A DNA stretch of 64,000 bases from Foliamicus sp965115835 (GTDB lineage Bacteria > Pseudomonadota > Gammaproteobacteria > Steroidobacterales > Foliamicaceae), in the NCBI GenBank assembly GCA_965115835.1, contig OZ220471.1:2294001-2358000 (forward strand), given 5' to 3'. The translations under genes and the position numbers were made by a program. Shown here in pieces: positions 37,521-45,670 of the stretch. The notes under the pieces were generated by a model. It saw only the letters and a program-made list of their open reading frames with translations, made no database searches and had not been told where the DNA came from. Position 1 is the first letter of the stretch. Every line of letters starts with the position of its first letter.

Positions 37521-38921
37521 TCATATCCCGGGTTCGGGAGGGTCGGGCGGCGGCGACTCCCCCGACTTGCCGGCAAGCCAGTCGAGTTTCGAGCAGAGAT
37601 AGTCGGCAAAGGAAGGGATCGGCACATGCAACACCCCGTTTACCCCCTTGTGCAGCATCCCGGCGTCTATCATTGCCCTGACGAGCTCCTTGCCCGCCAC
37701 CCCTTCGGGGAGCATGAGCCTGGGGTCGGCCTCTTCCAGATTCATCTTCGGCCAATCCAGCGCCAAACGCCGCACATGCCCCCGGTCGATGGCGCTGCCG
37801 AGCAACACCGAGTCCAGCTGCCCCGAGCTATCCCTGTTCATATAGGCAACAGAGGCGGCCGCCAAAAAGCGCACCTCGTGAAAGCCACTCTCGAAGGACG
37901 ATATCCGCGCCTCGTAATACTCTTGCCGCCTGTCGGCGCCGCCTTTCAGCGCCGTTGGCCTGTCGGTCTTTTCCAGAACCCCTCCAGCTTCCACCAGCGC
38001 TTCCGCCAGCCCCTGCATTCCTGCATGCAGGTGTTGGGGCCAGCCCCTGCATTCCCGGGCGATCGTCTCCGCCCATTCTTCCCGCTGCTGCGGGCTTCCG
38101 ACCACCCGGAACTTTTCGAAGAACGCCCGCACGACTTCCTTGCAGTCGTCTTCCGCCAATGCCTCCAGGGTGTGGACGCGGCCCCCGGAAAACCGGGAGA
38201 TGCCCAACTCTCCGAACCGCTCTTTCGTCCACGCCAGACCCCCGAAGACGGGAATGATCGGAAGACCGTGTTCTCCCTTGTGCAGCCATCTCAGCTGGGG
38301 ACCCGCCTGATCTTCGGGCGCCTGCGCTTCGTCGAACAGCAGCAGTAGCGGCGAGGAGCTCTGCGACTTTTCCTTGTTTGCAAAGTTTTCCCAAGTCAGC
38401 CCTGCCCGCTGTTCGGACTTGCCTTTCGAGGCGTCTGCCGAGCCTTCCAACCTGGCTCCGAACCCGGAAACGCCTCCGCCCACTTTCGCGCCCTTGCCCG
38501 TTTGCGTTGTATCCGTGCCCAGCATCTTTGCGGCGGAGCCGGGGACGAAGGCTTCGGCGATTTTCCTTTTCATCCGGAAATCATTGTATAAATCCGCTTC
38601 GTCGTCGATCAGGCACACCCGCACGGCTCGCCCGTTGACCTTCAGGTTTTTCAGGCGCCTCAGCAGCGCCGTCTTGCCTGCCCCCGGAGCGCCCTGAAAA
38701 AGCCAGGTAGCGCCTTCCCAAGCCGGCGGAAATCCCGGGCCTTCCCAGCCTTGCCGTTGCCGGAACCGGGCTTCCAAATCCCGCTTCAAGGCGCCGATCT
38801 GCTCCTCCCGCCCCACAAAAGCAACCGGAGTTTCGCGATCCGTGCTCTCCGAAAACTCCTTCAGCCCCCCGAGGTCGGGAATTTGGGCTTTCGCATCCCT
38901 GCTTGTTGAGCTTTTTGCCAT
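37521..38921 (-). CDS. AAA/STAND-like P-loop ATPase, orphan
   Basis: A 466-aa protein from ATG 38921 with no recognisable partner gene. VAFVGREEQIGALKRDLEA leads into Walker A (FQGAPGAGKTALL) and Walker B is LLLLFDEAQAPED, so it is an AAA+/STAND-type NTPase with a conserved E-R-F-G-E-L region before a helical C-terminus. A central Gly/Lys-rich part (TGKGAKVGGGVSGFGARLEGS) looks like an inserted flexible segment. Located in accessory DNA; such ATPases are often defence or regulatory sensors, but function is unknown. Confidence 0.75.
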   Translation of the reverse strand: MAKSSTSRDAKAQIPDLGGLKEFSESTDRETPVAFVGREEQIGALKRDLEARFRQRQGWEGPGFPPAWEGATWLFQGAPGAGKTALLRRLKNLKVNGRAVRVCLIDDEADLYNDFRMKRKIAEAFVPGSAAKMLGTDTTQTGKGAKVGGGVSGFGARLEGSADASKGKSEQRAGLTWENFANKEKSQSSSPLLLLFDEAQAPEDQAGPQLRWLHKGEHGLPIIPVFGGLAWTKERFGELGISRFSGGRVHTLEALAEDDCKEVVRAFFEKFRVVGSPQQREEWAETIARECRGWPQHLHAGMQGLAEALVEAGGVLEKTDRPTALKGGADRRQEYYEARISSFESGFHEVRFLAAASVAYMNRDSSGQLDSVLLGSAIDRGHVRRLALDWPKMNLEEADPRLMLPEGVAGKELVRAMIDAGMLHKGVNGVLHVPIPSFADYLCSKLDWLAGKSGESPPPDPPEPGI

Positions 38922-39096
38922 GATTTCAGTGTATCAGAATCTCCCCGAGGGCCTCCGCACGGGGGCAGGACTCGGAGAACGAAAGCCAGACCTTGCGCGT
39001 GGTGACCCGCACACGCGCAGCAAGCTTCAACCATTGCAACCGGAGGGTTGAAACGAAAGGGATTTCGGGTGATGGAGTACCTGGGGTTTGTCCGGT
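38922..39096. other. Short intergenic stretch
   Basis: Contains the presumed promoter of the ATPase gene and the 3' end of the RTX gene; a sequence close to a -10 box (TGATACACTG on the minus strand) lies just upstream of the ATPase ATG, weak evidence only. Confidence 0.3.
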
Positions 39097-39528
39097 TTAC
39101 CCGAAATCGAAGTCCCCGGCATCCAAATCCGCCCAAGTCACGTCTTCAAGCACGATCAGGCCGCCGCCCACATCCGTCAGATCAATGAATGTGGAAATTC
39201 CGCCACTGTATGTCGTGGCGATTCTGCCCTTGAGATCGCTGTAGTCATCTATGCCGGTGAAGCCGGAAAGTTGGATGGTGTCCCCGTCGCTGAAATCCTG
39301 GATCGTGTCGACATCGTTACTGCTTGAGGAGTCGTTGGTGAAAACGAATGTATCGTCGCCCCGGCCGCCGGTCAGGTCGTCGTTGCCGCCACCGCCCGCC
39401 AGGGTATCGTTGCCCCAACCACCTTCCAGAATATCGTTGCCGCCGCCGCCCGTGAGCGTGTCGTTGCCCGAACCGCCAACCAGGGTGTCGTCACCGGCGC
39501 CGCCAGTGCGGGAAATGTCTTGCGTCAT
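39097..39528 (-). CDS. Mini RTX calcium-binding protein (type I secretion substrate)
   Basis: ATG 39528 follows GGGAGACAAAATA with good spacing; the frame to 39585 upstream is not needed. The 143-aa product has about five GGxGxDxLx nonapeptides (GGAGDDTLVGGSGNDTLTGG, shortened here) near residues 8-55, which bind calcium as a beta-roll, then a serralysin-like C-terminal domain (DTIQDFSDGDTIQLSGF) ending DLDAGDFDFG, a typical type I secretion signal. No protease or lipase domain is attached, so the protein is a stand-alone RTX cargo, perhaps an adhesin or bacteriocin-like peptide. No T1SS genes are in the window. Confidence 0.85.
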   Translation of the reverse strand: MTQDISRTGGAGDDTLVGGSGNDTLTGGGGNDILEGGWGNDTLAGGGGNDDLTGGRGDDTFVFTNDSSSSNDVDTIQDFSDGDTIQLSGFTGIDDYSDLKGRIATTYSGGISTFIDLTDVGGGLIVLEDVTWADLDAGDFDFG

Positions 39529-39787
39529 TATTTTGTCTCCCTTGTAGAGCTTTGTATTGAGGAAAAGACCGCCGGTTCGCGGCACTCAGGGATCAGCAAG
39601 GGACTATCGTGTTGCTGATCCCAACCCAGTTGTAAATGTTCCATCGGCCAAGGTGTCCGTATCGTCACCAACACCGCCACGCAACCCGCCGACATCATGA
39701 CTGGCGGGCGGCGCGCTTGATGATTTTCATCTCAATCTGCACTTCCAGCTGCCTTGGAAAACTCCAGTTGCCCAAGCATGTTACCCG

Positions 39788-39800
39788 CCCCCCCCCCCCC
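39788..39800. repeat. Poly-C tract (13 bp)
   Basis: A homopolymer of 13 C lies 27 bp before the IS-remnant edge and about 260 bp upstream of the RTX start codon. It is noncoding as far as can be seen. Such a tract is prone to slipped-strand change and could alter promoter spacing, but no promoter is identified around it. Confidence 0.7.
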
Positions 39801-39827
39801 ATTTTTTCAACACGGACACTTGGCCTT

Positions 39828-40077
39828 CAGCAATTCCCGCCAAGCCATTTTGTGGTGCTGATGGGGTGGCATTCTGGCGCGGATGGCCGGTTGACGGATT
39901 GGTTGGGGAAGGCTACCCCTCCGGTTGGCGCCGGATGAGTGGTCTGGCTACGCTGTTTCCCCGAAGAACCCGCTCGTCGCACACCCGACCACGGCGATAG
40001 GGTCAGGAGGTGTCGAAGGGCGCCAGTTCGGTTGGGTGGTGGCCGAAGGCGATGGCCCGATACAGGGCCTCCCAGCC
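39828..40077 (-). mobile_element. 250-bp IS remnant (same element as at the left edge)
   Basis: The reverse complement matches 1102-1351 with equal length and no gaps, covering the last 24 transposase codons, the stop and the right inverted end. Beyond 40077 identity stops abruptly, so the remainder of the IS was deleted. Orientation is opposite to the copy at the window start. Confidence 0.9.
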
Positions 40078-40467
40078 CGGAGCAAGAGATAGCATTGAAT
40101 ATACCTTGAATAACAATGCTTTAACAAATAGCTTCTTGCTGTCGTAAGCAATCCGCAAGCAGATTCATTCCAAACGAGGCGCACTCAAGCAGAGGTGTGT
40201 CGCCCGAATGTTCATCGTAATTGCTTGCTCGTAGTAATGGTTCCGGGATGGCGACAGGCGAACATGGCAGTGCACTGCATCAGCCGAAAGCTCCCGGTTC
40301 CCAGCATTGACGATGCCGAAAGGGGGCAAACAACCGGCGATGCTTGCTCCTGTGCGTTCTGGTGACCCCAAGGTTTCGAACAACAGCGGCACATTGAAGG
40401 ACCGGGGCACATAGGGCCGGAGCAGTCAGCGCCGCGCCCTGACTGCCCCGGCCTCCCGCGAGGCGTT
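40078..40467. other. Intergenic, no recognised gene
   Basis: About 390 bp between the IS remnant and the adhesin stop. The first ~100 bp are AT-richer (GAATATACCTTGAATAACAA) and look like an unrelated junction fragment. No tRNA, convincing ORF or repeat is visible; the adhesin terminator should lie here. Confidence 0.4.
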
Positions 40468-43400
40468 TTACCAGCGGGCGCGGAACTCGATGTCGAAGCG
40501 GTGGTCGGCCGGTTCCAGCAAGCCTTCGCGCCGCACAGCCCGAACCGCCACACCAAGATCCGGCGCGCCTGCCGCCGGCGCAAGACGCCAGCCCACGCCC
40601 ACTTCGCGCGCGCCGGCCGAAACGCCGTAGCTCAACTGCGGCGCGCCAACGAACCGCCCGCGGAAGGCCGACAGGCCGTAGCCCACTTCCATCGTCCAGC
40701 GACCGTCCTGATCGCTGCCCAGACGACGCGACAGCGGATCGTGGGCAAACAGGGCGTCCAGACCGCCGCTGGCCGCAGAGCCGAGGTCCTGGCGCAGCGC
40801 CAAGGTCAGGCCCAGGGCCGAGTCCGGCCGGGGATCGTAGGCCAGCGAGGCCGAAAAACCCCGATCCCTCATCGCGCCGTCCTCATGGGTCAGCAGCGCC
40901 CGCCCTTCAACGTTGAACTCGATGCCGAGGCGCGGATCGCTCCACGCAAGACCGCCGCCGATCTCCACCCCAAAGCCGGTTTCCGCAGCGCCGCTGTCAC
41001 GCCGCGCGCCAATCTCCAGCTTCGGCGTCAGACCGCCGCCACCGGGCAGCGCAAACCGCTTGCTGCCCTCCAGACCCAGCCGCAGTCGACCGACGCCCGC
41101 CGTCGCGCCCACCAGACCGTCCGTGCGGGCCGAGGTGGTGCGCGCCCACAGGGCGTCCGACACCAGCGACAGCGAACCGCCGCCCGCAAACGACAACAAC
41201 TCGCCGCTCGCCCCGGCCGCCGCCATGGTCCAGCCAATCGCCGTCTCCAGGGACTCGGCCGCACCCGGCGCCAGCGTGATGGCGCCGCTGCCGTGGCCGA
41301 CCGCGCCCCACAGCGACAGCCGCTCGGAAGGACGCCAGGAAGCATACGGAATCGCTGCTGTCAACGAAGCCTCGATCCCACCGTCCGTCGCCGGGGTCTT
41401 CGCCGCGCCACCCGCCCCGCGATAGCCGCCGTCGCTGCGGCTTTGCGACAGCGCCACACCCGCCAGCCAGCGGCCCTTCGCGTAGTCCACGCCCAGCAGC
41501 GCCGTGGTCACCTCGCCGTCCAGACCCACTTCGCCCTCGCGACCGTCAAAGCTCGACTGCGAGCCGCGGCCCCAGAACCCGAGAACGCCGCCACCGCTGT
41601 CCTCGCCGCGGGTGTAGGTGAAGCGACTGCCCGCCAGCAGTCGCCCGAGGCTCCTCTCCGCCGTAACGCCGGAAGATCGCACGGGCGGGCGCGAGAGCAC
41701 CGAACCGCCGCCGAAGCCCGGCCACGCCGAATGCCCCGGGGACGATCCCGCGCCAACGCCGAAAGTCCCGGAACCCGAAACTCCGTCCATCGTGTGACCG
41801 CCGCTCAGCTGGCCGGCCATGAAGCCAAACCGATCCGCCAGACAGTCACGCTCCGCTGCCGCGCCGTCGCCAACCGCTTCGGGCGCCGCGCCGTCACCGG
41901 AGCCGCAGCCGTTTGCCGCCAGCCCCGAATCGCCGCCAAGCGCGTAGCCGCCGAACGCGCCACGGAAGCCCGGCGCGCGCGCAGACTCGCCAGCGCTTCC
42001 CATCCGCTCGGATATGCCGTCAAGCGCCTGTTCCGCCACCGAACGACCGAAACGACCAAGCCATGAACGCGGCATCGGGTCGGAGTTGACGATCATGCCG
42101 GTCGCCTCGCCGTGCGCAATGACAACGCCTCGGGCATCCGAAAGCAGAACCGCAAAGGTCTCACGGCCCTCGTCGTGCGAATCGTCCAGAGTCTCGATGC
42201 GAACCTCCGCACGAACCGCGCCCGACGCAAACCGCGCAACGCCCGAACCTTGCACAAAGTCCGAACCGGACTCCGCACTGCCGTGATTGCCGCCCGACGC
42301 CGTGCGCCAGGCCACGCTCACCTCGCCCGCCGCCGGTTCCGACAGCGTGACGCCAAACACCAAAGCCTCCCCCTCGCTGGCGGAAGCATCGGCAATGGAG
42401 ACCTCCGGCGCGCCCAACGGCGTGGCAAACTTCCGCCGGGACTTGACCCCCGGCCCGGCCGCATTCACCGCCCGCACCCGGAACCGGTATCGCTTGCCGT
42501 TGTCCAGCCCCGTGACCGTGTGGCCGGTGGTGGCGACGCCGGAACCCGCTATATCGGTCCAGGCGCTCCACCCGCCGCGCCGCACCCACACCTGCCAATG
42601 GGTGATCGTGGCGTCCCCCGGATCGCTCCACGAAAGCGCCACCTCGCCGTCGCCCGCCTCGGCCTCAAATCCCCGCGGCCTGCGGGGCGCCTCGACAGGC
42701 GACCCCGGCGCCGCAGGCGGCCCCGCCGAACCCGGCGGGAGGCGGTTCCCTTCCGCCCCGCCCGGCGACATGGTCTTGTCGTCCTCCGCCACCGTGATCG
42801 TGACGCTGTCGATGGTCACCATGTCGTAGCCGCCGCCGCTGGCCGTCAGCGTCAGCGTCACATCCGTGTCGTCCTCCATGTCGGCGTCCTCGCGAACCCA
42901 CACCCGAACCCATTGCGGAACATTCCAGTTCGACGTGGTGAACGTAAGCCGGCCCCAGTTGCTGCCGTCGGAACCCTGCCCCTGGGTGGTGAAGGTCACG
43001 TCGCCCGAATCACCGCTCACCGTGATCGTCACGTTCGCACTCGGCGCCGCGTCCAGCACCACCAGAAAGCCCGCGCCGCCGCCCTCGGCCGCCGTCAGCG
43101 TGGTCGGCACCACCGTCACCCCCTTGGTCGTGCCCGGCGCCGTCGGCGTGCCCGAAGCCGCATCGTTCAGCGTCCCGTCCGCCGTAACATCGGCGCCCAG
43201 CTTGTAGCCGTTGCGGGTGCTGTCGTCCCCCAGGGTGACGGTGTAGGTCTCCGCGCCCTCCGAGGTCGCGCTGTCGTTGTTCGTCGGGATCGTCACCGTG
43301 CCAGTGGTACCGCCGGTGCTGCCAAACTCCGCCATCAGCGTCTGAACCAGACCGCCGGGAAGGTCGGCCGCGGCAAAGCCGCTGCTGGCCCGGTCGGCAA

Positions 43401-44706
43401 AGGTCAGCTTCACCGGAATGGCGCCCACCAGAGCGTGGTCCGAGGTGATCGAAAGACTGATGTTCGCGCCCTCCGTCACCGCCGCCGGATCGTCCGCCAG
43501 CGTCAGCGTGGCCGTGGTGTCCACCACCGTTATGGTGACATCGTCCGCCTCCACATCGGCGTAGTTGGTGCCAGGCGCGCTCACGTCGAACTCGTTCTTG
43601 AACTCGTAGCCTTCCTGATTGTCGATCACCGGAGCGTATACCGTCATCGTCCGCGGATCGTTCCAGTTGTAGGGCTCGAACACAAGCTCGCCCACATCCC
43701 GGTCGTCTCGTCCCTGGGCCACGGACTTGATCCCGATCGTGACATTTCCGGTCGGCCTCACTCCCGCCAGCACCACCGTGTACACGTCCCCGCTGCCCTC
43801 GTTGATGGTGAGCTCCGTCGGCGTCACCACCACCTGCGGGGCCATCGGCGTCCCCGTCGCCGCGTCCGATTCGGCGCTGTTGCCGGCGGCGTTCACTGCC
43901 CGGATGCGGAAGCTGTATTCGCTGCCGTTGTCCAGCCCCGTGACCGTGTGGCTCACGGTGTCGCGGCCCGAACCGCTGATGTTGGTCCAGGCGCTCCAGG
44001 CGCCGGCCCCCTTCTTCTGTTGCACCTGATAGCCGCTGATGCTTTGGTCGGTCGAACGGGTCCAGCTCAGCGTTGCCTGCGAGGTGCCTGCCGATACCTT
44101 CAGGCCCGTCGGCTTGGCAGGGGCGCTGGCGGCAGTATCATCGTCCTGGATGGTGAGAATGAGCGTGTTGCTGTTCTGCGTCCAGCCATTCTGCTTGGCT
44201 GGTTCCGTGGGCTCAAGCCTCAGAGCGAGAGTTTCCCCGCTCCCCTCGTCAATCATGTCGCCCAAGATGCCGATTTTGAAACTTCCGCTCGTCCCCCGAT
44301 CTATATCTGCGTATGCATTTACGTAACAGATGTCCGCATTGCTGGACGGATCGCTGCATGAAGTCCGATTGGTGTTGTCGGTTGCCGTGCTGCTGGCGGC
44401 AACAACTCGAACGTCAAATACAGTATAAAAGAGTGCGAACTCCCCGAGAATGAAGTTGATTGTCACATCTTTCTTCCCGGAATCGCCCTCGGTGATCGTG
44501 GTCGATGCGGTCGATATAGTGACGGTCTTGGCAGCTTGGGCGGCTTCCGGTGCGACGAGCACTGCAAGGGAGAAGATACCGGCGATAAAGCCTGCGTTCA
44601 GGCGTTGGGCGATTTTCCCGGAGGCGCGCACCGGCTCAGCCTTGCGCCCGGATTTTCGGGGGGGGGGGGGGGGGGTACCGTCAGAGCCGCAAGGCCGCGC
44701 GCGCAT
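40468..44706 (-). CDS. Very large autotransporter-like adhesin with FN3 and Calx-beta domains (frame may be phase-variable)
   Basis: The frame from ATG 44706 encodes 1412 aa. After a Pro/Lys/Arg-rich start, a signal peptide (AGFIAGIFSLAVLVAPEAAQA) is followed by repeated beta domains: FN3 modules (KPTGLKVSAGTSQATLSW; later GFEAEAGDGEVALSWSDPG), Calx-beta-like units (VSIADASASEGEALVFGVTL) and several TVTVADD-type linkers. The last ~400 residues are Gly-rich and end in F-R-A-R-W, as in outer-membrane beta-barrels, so an autotransporter passenger-barrel arrangement is likely. The frame shown begins 10 codons upstream of the poly-C tract without a ribosome site; the better start at 44801 is in another frame in this sequence. 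Confidence 0.85.
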   Translation of the reverse strand: MRARPCGSDGTPPPPPRKSGRKAEPVRASGKIAQRLNAGFIAGIFSLAVLVAPEAAQAAKTVTISTASTTITEGDSGKKDVTINFILGEFALFYTVFDVRVVAASSTATDNTNRTSCSDPSSNADICYVNAYADIDRGTSGSFKIGILGDMIDEGSGETLALRLEPTEPAKQNGWTQNSNTLILTIQDDDTAASAPAKPTGLKVSAGTSQATLSWTRSTDQSISGYQVQQKKGAGAWSAWTNISGSGRDTVSHTVTGLDNGSEYSFRIRAVNAAGNSAESDAATGTPMAPQVVVTPTELTINEGSGDVYTVVLAGVRPTGNVTIGIKSVAQGRDDRDVGELVFEPYNWNDPRTMTVYAPVIDNQEGYEFKNEFDVSAPGTNYADVEADDVTITVVDTTATLTLADDPAAVTEGANISLSITSDHALVGAIPVKLTFADRASSGFAAADLPGGLVQTLMAEFGSTGGTTGTVTIPTNNDSATSEGAETYTVTLGDDSTRNGYKLGADVTADGTLNDAASGTPTAPGTTKGVTVVPTTLTAAEGGGAGFLVVLDAAPSANVTITVSGDSGDVTFTTQGQGSDGSNWGRLTFTTSNWNVPQWVRVWVREDADMEDDTDVTLTLTASGGGYDMVTIDSVTITVAEDDKTMSPGGAEGNRLPPGSAGPPAAPGSPVEAPRRPRGFEAEAGDGEVALSWSDPGDATITHWQVWVRRGGWSAWTDIAGSGVATTGHTVTGLDNGKRYRFRVRAVNAAGPGVKSRRKFATPLGAPEVSIADASASEGEALVFGVTLSEPAAGEVSVAWRTASGGNHGSAESGSDFVQGSGVARFASGAVRAEVRIETLDDSHDEGRETFAVLLSDARGVVIAHGEATGMIVNSDPMPRSWLGRFGRSVAEQALDGISERMGSAGESARAPGFRGAFGGYALGGDSGLAANGCGSGDGAAPEAVGDGAAAERDCLADRFGFMAGQLSGGHTMDGVSGSGTFGVGAGSSPGHSAWPGFGGGSVLSRPPVRSSGVTAERSLGRLLAGSRFTYTRGEDSGGGVLGFWGRGSQSSFDGREGEVGLDGEVTTALLGVDYAKGRWLAGVALSQSRSDGGYRGAGGAAKTPATDGGIEASLTAAIPYASWRPSERLSLWGAVGHGSGAITLAPGAAESLETAIGWTMAAAGASGELLSFAGGGSLSLVSDALWARTTSARTDGLVGATAGVGRLRLGLEGSKRFALPGGGGLTPKLEIGARRDSGAAETGFGVEIGGGLAWSDPRLGIEFNVEGRALLTHEDGAMRDRGFSASLAYDPRPDSALGLTLALRQDLGSAASGGLDALFAHDPLSRRLGSDQDGRWTMEVGYGLSAFRGRFVGAPQLSYGVSAGAREVGVGWRLAPAAGAPDLGVAVRAVRREGLLEPADHRFDIEFRARW

Positions 44707-44801
44707 GAGGCGGCCCGATTCCGCTCGAACCGCCGCGGCAGGCCACCTATCGCAGCCGACACAACGCCGTTGTCTTCAAGGTTGTCGCTCATCTTCGTCA
44801 T
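44598..44801 (-). CDS. Upstream start of the adhesin, out of frame in this assembly
   Basis: ATG 44801 (MTKMSDNLEDNGVVSAAIGG) follows AGAGGATGAGACC, a normal ribosome site, and runs into the poly-C tract as ...ALTVPPPPPP, then stops at 44598 after a short frame-shifted tail. One added C (or two fewer) would join it to the adhesin frame as ...VPPPPPPRKSGRKAEP. This is the expected structure of a translation-phase-variable gene in the OFF state. An internal GTG at 44631, just before the signal peptide, is an alternative start with no ribosome site; if used, the tract would be irrelevant. Confidence 0.65.
   Translation of the reverse strand: MTKMSDNLEDNGVVSAAIGGLPRRFERNRAASCARGLAALTVPPPPPPENPGARLSRCAPPGKSPNA
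44658..44675. repeat. Poly-G:C tract (18 bp) inside the adhesin 5' coding region
   Basis: Eighteen consecutive G on the plus strand (C on the coding strand). Flanks are TTTTC and TACCGTC. It sits between the ribosome-site start (44801) and the signal peptide, where slipped-strand mispairing would switch frame. The exact length may also be a sequencing artefact. Confidence 0.9.
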
Positions 44802-44882
44802 GGTCTCATCCTCTCGTCCCGAATATCCTGGTCGGCGCACAGCCGCAGCAAATATCTTACCTCAACCTGTATCTGAACCTGG

Positions 44883-45021
44883 ACACCCGGGCAGCAATTC
44901 ACGCCAAGCGTGGCAATGCTCGAAAATCAGCTCCGGTCCAACGCCCGAATGGTCACAAGCTTGGGTATTCGGCCCCAAACGAAAGACTCTGCATAGTTAG
45001 CGGGAATTGCTGACACCCGGG
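44883..45021. mobile_element. 121-bp MITE with 9-bp target duplication
   Basis: The element spans 44892-45012. Its ends are inverted repeats: left CAGCAATTCACGC, right (reverse complement) CAGCAATTCCCGC, 12 of 13 matching. The perfect 9-bp repeat ACACCCGGG flanks it at 44883-44891 and 45013-45021. The left end also matches the right end of the large IS beyond the inverted repeat (CAGCAATTC-CGCCAAGC), so it is a non-autonomous derivative movable by that transposase. No coding capacity. It lies about 90 bp upstream of the adhesin's likely start. Confidence 0.88.
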
Positions 45022-45352
45022 CACCCGGGCAAACACAACAACAGGTGCGCCTTGAACGTTCGCGCGACCTTGTCGGCAGTTACGCACAGTTACGCAGGGG
45101 CGCTTTGACGCTGTCCCGAGAGGCAAAAGACGGTAACAAGCAGCAACCATTCCAATAAGCATGGTCGGGGCCGAGCATCCGCCGCGCCAGTCGGTATCCG
45201 TATAGCCGTGGCAAAAGCTGTCGTTCGCCTGCGCCGCCACACCGCCTTGCGCCATCAAGAGGCGGAGTCTGGCCGGGAGGGGACGGCGGTCGCGCTCCCG
45301 AGGAAGTCGCAGCCGCCGTTTCCTTTCACCCGATCATGAGGAGCACGACACG
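45022..45352. other. Intergenic between MITE and a small ORF
   Basis: About 330 bp. Several short open frames exist but none has a ribosome site plus a recognisable product. It begins with a second copy of CACCCGGGC next to the MITE duplication. Confidence 0.35.
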
Positions 45353-45520
45353 ATGCACGCGGCACTCGCACCGCGCGGCGGCGCGCGCACCTTTCTCACC
45401 CACTTCACAGGCAGCGGACTCGACGACGACCGCTACGTCATTCAGCGCTACCTGTCCCGGGCGGACGGCGACATCGTTCCCGTCGAGGCCGGTGTCGGCC
45501 TCGGGGACAGGCCGGAATAG
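45353..45520 (+). CDS. Small hypothetical protein (55 aa)
   Basis: ATG 45353 is preceded by GAGGAG (45336-45341). The peptide (MHAALAPRGGARTFLTHFTG ... GLGDRPE) has no signal or membrane segment and no recognised family. It lies 1 bp from the recombinase remnant on the other strand. Coding potential is uncertain. Confidence 0.3.
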   Translation: MHAALAPRGGARTFLTHFTGSGLDDDRYVIQRYLSRADGDIVPVEAGVGLGDRPE

Positions 45521-45670
45521 CTATGCCGGGCGGTAGTCGCCGGGAATATCGGCGGCGCTGCTGTCCGAGACGCGGATAGCGGACCCTCGCACCGAGTGAC
45601 GCGCCAGATGTGCGTATCTCGCTGTCGTCTCTACCTGGGTGTGGCCGGGCAACTTGCCGATCATCGGCAT
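45521..45670 (-). pseudogene. Tyrosine recombinase C-terminal fragment
   Basis: The encoded ~49 residues, MPMIGKLPGHTQVETTARYAHL then an acidic tail, match the integrase tail LGHxxxxTTxRYxHL; the nucleophilic Tyr is present but all upstream catalytic residues (Arg, Lys, HxxR) are missing. It overlaps the last 10 bases of prmC. It faces the similar, more decayed fragment at 37366-37503. Confidence 0.7.

Noticed and set aside
40078..40467. A possible left end of the IS remnant beyond 40077
   Set aside because: No second inverted end (CAGCAATTC) was found in this stretch.
42112..44361. A 749-codon plus-strand frame opposite the adhesin
   Set aside because: Shadow frame with basic, Arg-rich composition; the minus-strand adhesin has signal peptide and domains.
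44953..45258. 101-codon minus-strand frame through the MITE
   Set aside because: Crosses the MITE edge and has no ribosome site or recognised family.
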